The notes: a model not told the origin generated them from the sequence alone. Shown: positions 1-6,037, counted from the stretch's first letter. The stretch is 7,055 nucleotides of DNA from Xanthobacteraceae bacterium (GCA_030039655.1 JASHVC010000033.1:1-7055), one strand, 5' to 3'. Translations and numbers: made by a program.

Positions 1-965
1 TCCGCCGGCGTCATGAGCGAAGCGTGGACGCCGTTGCGCACGATGGTGACGATTTCATCGCGACGCAGTGACAACGCATCGGAGACTGCGCGATAGTTGT
101 CATTGACGTATCCGCCGAAATAGGCCGGATCGTCGGAGTTCAGCGTCACCACGAGATCTTTTTCCATCATCCGTCGCAGCGGGTGATGATTCAGATCTTG
201 GACAACCCGCAGCCGTAGATTAGATAGCGGGCACACCGTCAGCGCCATGCGCTCGCGTGCGAGCCGGCCCACTAAGGCTTCGTCCTCAAGCGAACGGTTG
301 CCGTGATCGATCCGCCTAACGCCGAGCACGTCGAGCGCCTCCCAGACGTAGCTCGGCGGTCCTTCCTCGCCGGCGTGGGCGGTGACGAATAATCCTGCTT
401 CGCGCGCCCGACCGAATACGTGCCGAAACTTGCTCGGCGGGTGGCCACTTTCAGAGGAATCGAGGCCGACGCCGACAATCTTGTCGCGAAACGCCAAGGC
501 CTGGTCGAAGGTTTTCTCAGCGTCCGCCTCATCGAGGTGGCGCAGGAAGCACATGATCAGGCTCGCTTGCACGCCCAAGTCCCGGCTGGCATCGACGATG
601 GCGCGATGCAGGCCGTTGATCACCGTCGCGAACGCGATGCCGCGCGCCGTGTGTCCCTGCGGATCGAAGAACATCTCGACGTGGCGAACGTTATCGGCGC
701 GGGCGCGCTGAAGGTAAGCCCAAGCGAGGTCGTAGAAGTCCTGCTCGGTGATCAGGACCGACATGCCCTGATAATAAATGTCGAGAAAATCCTGCAGATG
801 GCGGAAGCGATAGGCTTGGCGTAGCGCCTCGACGGACGGATACGGCAATTTGATGCCGTTGCGTTGCGCCAAGGCAAACATCAGTTCGGGTTCGAGACTG
901 CCCTCGATATGAATGTGCAGCTCGCACTTGGGCAGGCGGCTGATCAAAGTGCTTTGGTCTTGCAT
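1..965 (-). CDS. Adenine deaminase (adenosine deaminase family), C-terminus cut by window edge
   Basis: A metal-dependent purine aminohydrolase of the amidohydrolase superfamily, probably cytoplasmic, releasing ammonia from adenine (or adenosine) for purine salvage. Reading starts at ATG 965 and stays open to the window edge: 321 residues are visible and perhaps 10-25 are missing. Metal ligands appear as HIHIEGSLE (H17, H19), HAGEE (H197, with catalytic E200), IDHG (H221) and NSDDP (D278, D279). These match the spacing of E. coli adenosine deaminase. However, residues 168-177 read LDSSESGHPP where true adenosine deaminases have a GxDLAGxE-like segment, and NSDDPAYFGGYVNDNY follows. To my knowledge these mark the Aah1/bacterial adenine deaminase branch, so adenine is the more likely substrate, although such genes are often labelled add. 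The start overlaps the upstream oxidoreductase gene by 22 nt, with AGGAG 11 nt upstream, suggesting coupled translation. Family is sure; substrate is inference. Confidence 0.93.
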   Translation of the reverse strand, partial: MQDQSTLISRLPKCELHIHIEGSLEPELMFALAQRNGIKLPYPSVEALRQAYRFRHLQDFLDIYYQGMSVLITEQDFYDLAWAYLQRARADNVRHVEMFFDPQGHTARGIAFATVINGLHRAIVDASRDLGVQASLIMCFLRHLDEADAEKTFDQALAFRDKIVGVGLDSSESGHPPSKFRHVFGRAREAGLFVTAHAGEEGPPSYVWEALDVLGVRRIDHGNRSLEDEALVGRLARERMALTVCPLSNLRLRVVQDLNHHPLRRMMEKDLVVTLNSDDPAYFGGYVNDNYRAVSDALSLRRDEIVTIVRNGVHASLMTPA

Positions 966-2323
966 CGCGTCAGTCGCTCCTGTGGGCGGAATCCGCGATC
1001 ACGCTGCTTGCTGTTTTCGTCTTTTGCTTCGCGTTCCATCGCGCGCCGTACTCGGACCGCTTGCGAGGCTTGGTCGAGCGCAACATCGGATGCTTTGACG
1101 AATTCACCCGCCGCAACGTCGCGTAGAAGCTTGACGTGGCTCGCGAGCCCAATCGGCAGCGCGCCAAGTGAAAGGCTGCGCGCGGCAGGAATGAGCTTGG
1201 CATAGACGGTGTAGCCGCCTTCGCCATCGAGCGTTTCGCCCGCCTTCAGCGCGCGCTTGGCAACCGCGACTGCATCGCCGCGAAAACCGCGGCAGCTTCC
1301 CGTCGGCTCGCCACGCAGCGCGATGTTGAGCACCGAGATCGAGGTTTCCAGCCCGATCAGATGAAACGGTTTGTACATGGCCGCATAGCGACCGCTCGGG
1401 TCGGTCGGCATGCCGTATTGCTTGAAGCAGGAGGCGACGTAGTCGTTCTCTGCCTTGAACACAACGTAGACGCCCCAGCGCAGATCGCGTTCGACCGGCT
1501 GGCCGTTGCGTTGCAGAGACGAAATCACCTCGACCATGCCATCGGCGGCAAGCGCGCCGCCCATTTGGCGCGGGCGCAGTACGGTTGCCAATTCGTCGGC
1601 TCCGCAGGGTGGAAAGCTCAAGCCATCGTCCGGCACGTCGAGTTCGCAGGCATTGGCGACGGCCGCCATCTCGATCGCCGACTTGGTGCCGTCGAGGAAC
1701 GAATTGAACATCTGCGAGTTCATGCCGGCCTTCTTCGCCTCGTCGGCGGTCAACCCGTAATGCTCCCAGACGTGGTCGGGCGTGACCGTATGATAGGCCG
1801 GCAAATATTTGGTCCCTTTGCCCGCAGCCGTAACGGTAAATCCGGTGGAGCGCGCCCAGTCGACCATCTCGGCAATCAACGCGGGCTGATCGCCGTAGGC
1901 CATCGAATAGATCACGCCGGCCTCACGGGCTTTGCGTGCGAGGTGCGGGCCGGCGAGTGTGTCGGCTTCGACATTGACCATTACGATGTGCTTGCCGGCC
2001 TCGATCGCCTCGAGCGCGTGGGCGATGCCGGCCACAGGATTCCCCGTGGCCTCAACGATGACCTCGATACGCTCGTCCAAACAGGCGTCGCGCCCGCGTT
2101 CGGCGAAATGGGTCCGCGCGATGCGCGCGGAACCCCAGCCAACGTTGCGGCACGCCGCCTTGGCGCGCTCGGGATCGAGATCGGCGATGACCGGCACTTC
2201 GAGTCCGGCGATGGAGGGGACTTGCGCTAAAAACATCGAGCCGAATTTGCCGGCGCCGATCAGCCCGGCACGGACTGGCTTGCCGGCATCGGCGCGCGCG
2301 GCGAGCATGGCTTGCAGGTTCAT
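944..2323 (-). CDS. NAD(P)-binding Rossmann oxidoreductase with C-terminal SAF domain, substrate unknown
   Basis: A 459-residue protein resembling homoserine dehydrogenase in its nucleotide-binding half, and of a family common in Hyphomicrobiales whose substrate I cannot name. Residues 18-28 (RAGLIGAGKFG) form the GxGxxG dinucleotide loop after strand 1; IADLD (46-50) ends strand 2 with the acidic residue typical of NAD preference; VIVEATGNP (88-96) and HIVMVNVEAD (112-121) continue the Rossmann fold. A middle catalytic region includes GKGTKY (168-173) and NSFLDGTKSAIEM (207-219). Residues about 350-420 (KRALKAGETLDGEGGYTVYAKL, then SHVKLLRDVAAGEFVKASDV) look like a SAF domain, the fold that leads some such genes to be labelled FlgA-like; nothing here indicates flagella. 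The last 35 residues are charged and outside recognisable domains. ATG 2323 is chosen because the Rossmann motif sits at the usual distance and GGTGGAG precedes it; the frame is open to 2626, but that extension overlaps Bpt. It lies 7 nt after bpt. Confidence 0.88.
   Translation of the reverse strand: MNLQAMLAARADAGKPVRAGLIGAGKFGSMFLAQVPSIAGLEVPVIADLDPERAKAACRNVGWGSARIARTHFAERGRDACLDERIEVIVEATGNPVAGIAHALEAIEAGKHIVMVNVEADTLAGPHLARKAREAGVIYSMAYGDQPALIAEMVDWARSTGFTVTAAGKGTKYLPAYHTVTPDHVWEHYGLTADEAKKAGMNSQMFNSFLDGTKSAIEMAAVANACELDVPDDGLSFPPCGADELATVLRPRQMGGALAADGMVEVISSLQRNGQPVERDLRWGVYVVFKAENDYVASCFKQYGMPTDPSGRYAAMYKPFHLIGLETSISVLNIALRGEPTGSCRGFRGDAVAVAKRALKAGETLDGEGGYTVYAKLIPAARSLSLGALPIGLASHVKLLRDVAAGEFVKASDVALDQASQAVRVRRAMEREAKDENSKQRDRGFRPQERLTRCKTKAL
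977..981 (-). promoter_or_regulatory. Ribosome binding site for the deaminase
   Basis: The minus strand reads AGGAG here, 11 nt before ATG 965. The site lies inside the coding sequence of the upstream oxidoreductase, 30-odd bases before its stop, so ribosomes finishing that gene would be placed to start the deaminase. The spacing is somewhat long, but no other ATG in this frame is better placed, and the protein begins with the expected short leader before the HIHIEG motif. Confidence 0.55.
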
Positions 2324-2330
2324 GGTTCGG

Positions 2331-3065
2331 CTACTCCACCCGCGCCCAGCCCTCCGGTGCCAGCCGTTCCTGCGGCAGGAAACGGCTCTTGTAGTCCATC
2401 TTGCCCGAGCCGCGCACCCAGTAACCCAGATACGCGTAGGCAAGCCCCATTTGCTGTGCGCGCGCGATGTGATCGAGCACCATGAAGGTGCCGAGCGAGC
2501 GCGCCGATTCGTCCGGCTCGAAGAACGAGTAAACCATGGAGAGGCCGTCGCCGAGCACATCGGTGAGCGCGACCGCAATGAGCTCGCCGCCGACGGGCCG
2601 GCCGGCGACGCGCCGTCGATACTCAACGATGCGGGTATCGACGTGGCTGTCTTCGACCATCATGGCGTAATCGAGCACGGTCATGTCGGCCATGCCGCCG
2701 TCGCGGTGACGCGAATCAAGATAGGCGCGGAAGATCGAATATTGCTCCGACGTCGGTACCGCGGTGCGCATGTCGCTCACTACATCGACGTTGCGCTTGC
2801 TGATTCGGCGCATGCTGCGCGTGGGCTGAAACTCGCGCGTCAGCACGCGCACCGATACGCACGCGCGGCAGCCCTCGCAAGCCGGCCGGTAGGCGATGGA
2901 CTGGCTGCGGCGAAAGCCGCCATGGGTGAGAATGTTGTTGAGCTCCGGCGCGCGCTCGCCGACCAGGTGCGTGAATACCTTACGCTCTTCCTTGCCCCCG
3001 AGATAAGGACAGGGCGAGGGGGCAGTCAGGTAAAATTGGGGCGTATCGCGCGAATGTTGGGTCAC
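2331..3065 (-). CDS. bpt: Aspartate/glutamate leucyltransferase (leucyl/arginyl-tRNA-protein transferase, ATE/Bpt family)
   Basis: This cytoplasmic enzyme transfers leucine from Leu-tRNA onto proteins with N-terminal Asp or Glu, marking them for ClpS/ClpAP degradation (N-degron pathway). From the chosen start the protein has 244 residues, close to the usual 240-260. The N-terminal ATE domain shows [16 protein letters not shown] (7-22) and the cysteine cluster C63-x2-C66-x2-C69 in [16 protein letters not shown]; with C19 these are the conserved cysteines proposed in ATE1 relatives to hold an Fe-S cluster. The C-terminal GNAT-like half has [38 protein letters not shown] and [21 protein letters not shown] 3065 is preferred because known homologues begin [13 protein letters not shown]; another in-frame GTG at 3122 would add 19 residues that do not look conserved. 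No strong Shine-Dalgarno precedes either. It lies 128 nt after the RDD gene and 7 nt before the oxidoreductase. Confidence 0.96.
   Translation of the reverse strand: MTQHSRDTPQFYLTAPSPCPYLGGKEERKVFTHLVGERAPELNNILTHGGFRRSQSIAYRPACEGCRACVSVRVLTREFQPTRSMRRISKRNVDVVSDMRTAVPTSEQYSIFRAYLDSRHRDGGMADMTVLDYAMMVEDSHVDTRIVEYRRRVAGRPVGGELIAVALTDVLGDGLSMVYSFFEPDESARSLGTFMVLDHIARAQQMGLAYAYLGYWVRGSGKMDYKSRFLPQERLAPEGWARVE
2334..2340 (-). promoter_or_regulatory. Ribosome binding site deciding the SAF oxidoreductase start
   Basis: The minus strand reads GGTGGAG at the very end of bpt, followed by the bpt stop TAG and then, 10 nt after the motif, ATG 2323. It supports that ATG over the much longer in-frame extension that overlaps bpt, and suggests translational coupling between the two genes. 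Confidence 0.6.
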
Positions 3066-3095
3066 GGGGCCGGGGACATTTCCACTGCATAGCGC

Positions 3096-3117
3096 GGCCA
3101 GGGTTGCTGCCCCGGCC
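3096..3117 (-). repeat. Imperfect inverted repeat in the bpt leader
   Basis: Arms GGCCAGGG (3096-3103) and CCCCGGCC (3110-3117) can pair over 7 of 8 positions around a 6-nt loop. It sits between the end of the RDD gene and the preferred bpt start, about 30 nt before GTG 3065. No T-run follows on either strand, so it is not a canonical intrinsic terminator. It could be a weak terminator for the RDD transcript, a leader hairpin, or chance in GC-rich DNA. Confidence 0.3.
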
Positions 3118-3124
3118 GTCACCC

Positions 3125-3153
3125 AGCATCGCCCGAGAGGCGTCCGGCGTCAA
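3125..3153 (-). promoter_or_regulatory. Weak candidate promoter for bpt
   Basis: On the minus strand TTGACG (3148-3153) is a good -35 hexamer, and 17 nt downstream GATGCT (3125-3130) is a poor -10. A transcript starting near 3118 would have about a 50-nt leader before GTG 3065 and would exclude the alternative GTG at 3122 from being translated normally. The -10 is weak, as often in GC-rich alphaproteobacteria, so this is only a suggestion. The alternative is read-through from the RDD gene on the same strand. Confidence 0.22.
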
Positions 3154-3193
3154 AGGCGAAATAGGACAAATTGCTTCGTTAGGGTCTAGCCCA

Positions 3194-3730
3194 TTAGCGT
3201 CGCTGGCGCGCCTGTAATGCGGCGGCGCGGATCGGGCTGTTAATCACTACGACACCCACAAGCATGTCGTGTAGCAGGCGCCGTCGGGAATTGAACAAGC
3301 CAACCAGGAGGACGAAGGGGCTCAGGAAGCTGACCGTGACCCAGAACCCGATGGCGTGCACGGCGCCGAGGACGAAATAGGCCGGCGCCCCATACCACGT
3401 GCGCATTTCGAGCTCCATGGCGCGCATGCCGATCGTTGCCGATGCCGGACTCCCCAGCGTCAATCCATAGTAGAAAAGCGCCCAGATCACCGAGGCAGGC
3501 GAGAGTATCCAGAACAGAGTCCAGCCGAGGCCAAGGGTGATCAGGCCGAAAATGAAGATGCAGATTGAGGCGAGAGCCAGCGGCACCACGATGATGACCA
3601 CGTCGATGACAAAGGCCATGACGCGGCGCGCCAAGACGCCTTGGAACACCTCGGGGTTCGCGATCGGGTCGTACGCGTGCGGCCTCGCTCCGAGCGAGGT
3701 GCCGATTCGCGGCGTTCCGGAATCCGACAT
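3194..3730 (-). CDS. RDD-family inner-membrane protein
   Basis: A 178-residue membrane protein of the RDD domain family, whose general function is unsettled (some members have been linked to ion transport or stress). After a cytoplasmic N-terminus of about 35 residues, the first helix carries the signature ARRVMAFVIDVVIIVVPLAL with R35/R36 and D43, giving the R and first D of the family name. Hydrophobic spans are at about 37-66, 70-92 and 116-145. The loop SPASATIGMRAMELEM (94-109) corresponds to the conserved TxGK/R-type segment, and RRRLLHDMLVGVVVI (149-163) carries the terminal acidic motif with D155. ATG 3730 has GAGGA five nt upstream, and there is no rival start. It is the first gene of a minus-strand run continuing to bpt and is divergent from the threonine dehydratase. 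I recall RDD genes lying near hemB and bpt in Hyphomicrobiales, but this gives no specific role. Confidence 0.93.
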   Translation of the reverse strand: MSDSGTPRIGTSLGARPHAYDPIANPEVFQGVLARRVMAFVIDVVIIVVPLALASICIFIFGLITLGLGWTLFWILSPASVIWALFYYGLTLGSPASATIGMRAMELEMRTWYGAPAYFVLGAVHAIGFWVTVSFLSPFVLLVGLFNSRRRLLHDMLVGVVVINSPIRAAALQARQRR

Positions 3731-3735
3731 GGGCG

Positions 3736-3740
3736 TCCTC
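3736..3740 (-). promoter_or_regulatory. Ribosome binding site of the RDD gene
   Basis: The minus strand reads GAGGA, five nt before ATG 3730, a good Shine-Dalgarno at standard spacing. Confidence 0.65.
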
Positions 3741-3788
3741 GCGTGCTACGGCTCCCAGAAATTGGCGAGGACCGGCCACCAGCGCAAG

Positions 3789-3803
3789 GGGAGCCGAGCT
3801 CCC
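3789..3803. repeat. Perfect inverted repeat GGGAGC-CGA-GCTCCC
   Basis: Six-base perfect arms flank a 3-nt centre, 30 nt before the threonine dehydratase start and 59 nt before the RDD start. In a divergent promoter region such a symmetric element could be a repressor or activator site, or a small hairpin in a leader. No second copy is seen in the window, so the role is open. Confidence 0.4.
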
Positions 3804-3821
3804 ATCGCGTATTGCGGATAT

Positions 3822-3826
3822 AGGGA
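3822..3826 (+). promoter_or_regulatory. Ribosome binding site for the GTG start of threonine dehydratase
   Basis: AGGGA lies six nt before GTG 3833. A second weaker motif, AAGG (3845-3848), lies five nt before an in-frame ATG at 3854, so the two possible starts each have a plausible site; the upstream one is slightly stronger. Confidence 0.5.
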
Positions 3827-3832
3827 ATAGAC

Positions 3833-5074
3833 GTGGCCCAACAGAAGGCCTCCATGGTGACGTTGGCCGATATCGAGGCGGCCCGGCACACGATCGCAGG
3901 AAACGTGTTGCGCACGCCGTTGCTGCCGGCGCCACCGTTGTCGGCGCTCACCGGCGCGGACGTCTTTGTCAAATACGAGAATTTGCAGGTTACTAACTCC
4001 TTTAAGGAGCGCGGGGCTTGCGTGAAGCTTGCGTCGCTGACCGCCGACGAGCGCCGCCGTGGTGTGATCGCCATGTCGGCGGGCAATCACGCCCAGGCGG
4101 TGGCGTATCACGCCCGCCGCCTCGGCATTCCGGCGACCATCGTGATGCCGGTGACAACGCCGTTCGTGAAGGTGAAGGCGACTGAGGCGCTCGGCGCCAC
4201 CGTGGTGCTGCACGGTGAGACGCTTTCTGAATCGCAAGCGCGTGCCGAAGCGCTCGCGCGGGAGCGCAATCTTGTCTGGGTGCATCCCTACGACGACGCG
4301 CACATCATTGCGGGGCAGGGGACGACCGCCCTGGAGATGCTTGAGGACGTGCCCAGCCTTGAAACGCTGATTGTGCCCATCGGCGGTGGCGGGCTTATCG
4401 CTGGCTGCGCCATCGCGGCGCGAGCGAAGAAGCCTTCGATTGACATCGTTGGAGTCGAGAGCGCGCTGTATCCGTCCATGTGGAACGCCACGAACCAGGG
4501 CCACAAACCCTTGGGTGGCGCCACGCTTGCCGAAGGCATAGCGGTCAGCAATGCCGGCAAGCTCACGCTTCCCGTCGTCCGCGATCTGGTCGCCGACATC
4601 ATCCTGGTCGACGAGCCGCTGATCGAGCGCGCGGTGAACGCTTTCCTCACGCTACAGAAGGTGATGGCGGAAGGCGCGGGCGCGGCCGGGCTTGCTGCCA
4701 TGCTGGCGCAGCCGCAGCGCTTTGCCGGCCGCAAGGTCGGTTTGATTTTGTGCGGCGGCAACATCGATCCGCGCATTCTTGCCTCGATCATGGTGCGCGA
4801 GCTGGAACGCGACGATCGCATCGTGTCATTCCGCCTCACCATCCCGGATCGTCCCGGAATCTTGGGCCACATCGCCAGCCGCTTGGGCGAACTCGGCGCG
4901 AATATCCTGGCCGTCGATCATCACCGCCTGTTCCTCGACGTGCCGGCCAAGGGAGCCAAACTCGACGTCACCATGGAGACGCGTGATGGCACCCACGCGG
5001 AAGAGATTTTCCGCGCGCTTGCCGTCGACGGTTATCAGCCGGTGCGCATGGAAAGCGGCGCCGCGCTCGAGTGA
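3833..5074 (+). CDS. ilvA: Threonine dehydratase (threonine ammonia-lyase), PLP-dependent, with single C-terminal ACT domain
   Basis: This cytoplasmic enzyme converts L-threonine to 2-oxobutanoate and ammonia, the entry to isoleucine synthesis or to threonine catabolism. It has 413 residues, the usual size of the medium form (about 400-415) rather than the 510-residue IlvA with two regulatory repeats. The fold-type II PLP core spans about 10-320: K58 in TNSFKERGA is the Schiff-base lysine, SAGNHAQ (82-88) binds the carboxylate, GGGGL (184-188) grips the PLP phosphate, and AEGAGAAGLAA and LCGGNID (306-312) complete the site. Residues about 332-405 (FRLTIPDRPGILGHIASRLGELGANI) are an ACT domain, implying amino-acid control, perhaps by isoleucine or valine. 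GTG 3833 is supported by AGGGA; ATG 3854 would shorten the protein by seven residues and is nearly as plausible. It stands alone on the plus strand, convergent with the proline-rich membrane protein gene. Whether it is biosynthetic (ilvA) or catabolic (tdcB-like) cannot be told from sequence. Confidence 0.95.
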   Translation: MAQQKASMVTLADIEAARHTIAGNVLRTPLLPAPPLSALTGADVFVKYENLQVTNSFKERGACVKLASLTADERRRGVIAMSAGNHAQAVAYHARRLGIPATIVMPVTTPFVKVKATEALGATVVLHGETLSESQARAEALARERNLVWVHPYDDAHIIAGQGTTALEMLEDVPSLETLIVPIGGGGLIAGCAIAARAKKPSIDIVGVESALYPSMWNATNQGHKPLGGATLAEGIAVSNAGKLTLPVVRDLVADIILVDEPLIERAVNAFLTLQKVMAEGAGAAGLAAMLAQPQRFAGRKVGLILCGGNIDPRILASIMVRELERDDRIVSFRLTIPDRPGILGHIASRLGELGANILAVDHHRLFLDVPAKGAKLDVTMETRDGTHAEEIFRALAVDGYQPVRMESGAALE

Positions 5075-5080
5075 GCGCGG
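5061..5080 (+). terminator. Possible terminator hairpin at the end of threonine dehydratase
   Basis: CCGCGCTC (5061-5068) and GAGCGCGG (5073-5080) form a perfect 8-bp GC-rich stem with a GAGT loop, spanning the stop codon at 5072-5074. No T-run follows, so it is not a canonical Rho-independent terminator. Being translated on one arm, it would form only after the ribosome leaves. It lies between convergent genes, where termination is expected. Confidence 0.4.
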
Positions 5081-5116
5081 AGTCTGCACGTTTGCACTCG
5101 ACGAGAAGTTCTGGTG

Positions 5117-5128
5117 GGCGGCGCCGCC
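5117..5128. repeat. Twelve-base palindrome GGCGGCGCCGCC in convergent gap
   Basis: A fully self-complementary 12-mer ending on the stop codon of the minus-strand gene. It might add to bidirectional termination in the 53-nt convergent gap, but with no spacer it forms only a short-stemmed hairpin, and GC-rich palindromes arise easily in this composition. Confidence 0.25.
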
Positions 5129-5949
5129 TAGTGAGCCCCGGAGAGATCCTCCTGCGGGCCGTTTGCCACGGCAGGCGGTGCCGTGGAGGACGATGCCGGC
5201 TGAAACAGATGCAGCAGCCAGTCAAACGGTGAACTCGCTGGTGCTTCGGCAGCCGCGGGCGTGACCGTATAGGCGGCGTTTTGGACTCGCGCGGCAGCGC
5301 CGGGCGCCGGGCGAGGCCGTGGCGTTGGTATGCTCGCCTGTGCGACAACAAACGAGTGCGGGCGCTTCCGCGGCAGCGGAACCGGCCCGGCCAGAGGCTC
5401 AGACGGCGGCAGCGCATCGGCAACTGGAGCAATCGGCGAGGCCGACGCGGTCGGCGCCATGAGCGCCGCCGCAGACGGAGCCGGCCAAATGGTATTCGGT
5501 GCCGGGTTCGCCGCAGGTAGGGTCGTCGCCGGGCTGGACATGGCCATCGCGCTCGGGGTGACCGCTACTGGCGCCGGCGTCGCGACCGGTGGGGGAGGAG
5601 CACTCGACGTCATGGCTACGCTCTGGCCCGGCGCGCCTTGGGTTCCCGCAAGGGTATTGTTGGCCGCGTTTGTTGGCAGTGGGGGCGGCATCGGCGCGAT
5701 CTTCGTATCTGCTGAGGCCGTCGCGGCCGGAGTGTCCGTTGGAATTGTAGCTGTTTGATCCGGCGTTGCGGCAACGGACGCGGCCGACATGGCCTGGATC
5801 GTCGGCGCCCTGACGGGCCCCAAGTAGGCCCGCACAAAGCTGGTGATGGTCCACATCACCACCGGCACCGCGACGATTACTGCCGCCAAAACAACGAGCC
5901 GACGCACGACCGGCACGTAGTACCGGATTTCTCCATCGTCCTCACGCAT
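5128..5949 (-). CDS. Hypothetical one-helix membrane protein with Pro/Ala-rich tail
   Basis: I do not recognise a named family, although similar proteins (MREDDGE-RYYVPVVRR followed by a helix) occur, to my memory, beside hemB in Bradyrhizobium relatives. The protein has 273 residues. A short acidic N-terminus and R16 R17 precede one hydrophobic span at about 17-39 (RLVVLAAVIVAVPVVMWTI), best read as an uncleaved anchor with the N-terminus in the cytoplasm and the rest in the periplasm. Residues about 44-240 are low-complexity Pro/Ala/Thr/Ser, with two related basic motifs, PLPRKRP (191-197) and PTPRPRP (208-214). Near the end FDWLLHLFQ (242-250) is a short amphipathic or hydrophobic patch. 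ATG 5949 is chosen because homologues start MREDD; GTG 5961 would add four residues. Its Shine-Dalgarno is weak (GGGGTG). It follows hemB on the same strand after 94 nt, with a hairpin between. Long uninterrupted frame and conserved start argue it is real. Confidence 0.8.
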   Translation of the reverse strand: MREDDGEIRYYVPVVRRLVVLAAVIVAVPVVMWTITSFVRAYLGPVRAPTIQAMSAASVAATPDQTATIPTDTPAATASADTKIAPMPPPLPTNAANNTLAGTQGAPGQSVAMTSSAPPPPVATPAPVAVTPSAMAMSSPATTLPAANPAPNTIWPAPSAAALMAPTASASPIAPVADALPPSEPLAGPVPLPRKRPHSFVVAQASIPTPRPRPAPGAAARVQNAAYTVTPAAAEAPASSPFDWLLHLFQPASSSTAPPAVANGPQEDLSGAH

Positions 5950-6013
5950 TACACACCCCACACGTTACACCCGCCTTGTCGTCACATCGGAGGTGGGACG
6001 GTCGCCGTCGGCC

Positions 6014-6037
6014 CTGTGGGCTTGAGCAAGCCCACAG
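6014..6037 (-). terminator. Hairpin terminator downstream of hemB
   Basis: CTGTGGGCTT (6014-6023) and AAGCCCACAG (6028-6037) form a perfect 10-bp stem with a 4-nt loop, starting six nt after the hemB stop codon on the minus strand. This is the strongest hairpin in the window and its position fits a terminator. The sequence after it on the minus strand (GGGCCGACGG) has no T-run, so it may act as a weak or Rho-assisted terminator or as a 3'-end stabiliser, leaving partial read-through into the next minus-strand gene possible. Confidence 0.6.

Larger units (their letters stand above)
3731..3832. promoter_or_regulatory. Divergent intergenic region between RDD gene and threonine dehydratase
   Basis: These 102 bp must carry the start signals for both outward-facing genes. 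I see no convincing -35/-10 pair on either strand. The AT-richer patch ATTGCGGATATAGGGAATAG (3811-3830) just before the dehydratase is the likeliest melting region for either direction, reading CTATAT on the minus strand. An inverted repeat (3789-3803) lies at its edge. No riboswitch or attenuator-like leader peptide is visible. Confidence 0.4.

Noticed and set aside
420..824. Plus-strand open frame of 134 codons
   Set aside because: It is antisense to the deaminase, whose catalytic motifs are certain.
1361..2230. Long plus-strand open frame of 289 codons
   Set aside because: It lies opposite the SAF oxidoreductase and gives no recognisable domain; it is a GC-driven shadow.
2324..2626. Upstream extension of the SAF oxidoreductase to a 560-residue protein
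   Set aside because: The extra 101 residues are Ser/Arg-rich, antisense-frame-like text overlapping the 3' end of bpt; the Rossmann motif and a Shine-Dalgarno fit ATG 2323.
1932..3092. Plus-strand open frame of 386 codons
   Set aside because: It crosses antisense to both the oxidoreductase and bpt, which are recognised by motif; composition is Arg/Ala-rich as in shadow frames.
3746..4504. Minus-strand open frame of 252 codons
   Set aside because: It is antisense to the threonine dehydratase, with His/Arg-rich sequence and no domain.
5330..5758. Glycine/alanine-rich plus-strand frame of 142 codons
   Set aside because: It is the complement of the Pro/Ala-rich linker; the minus-strand frame has a membrane helix, a plausible start and remembered homologues.
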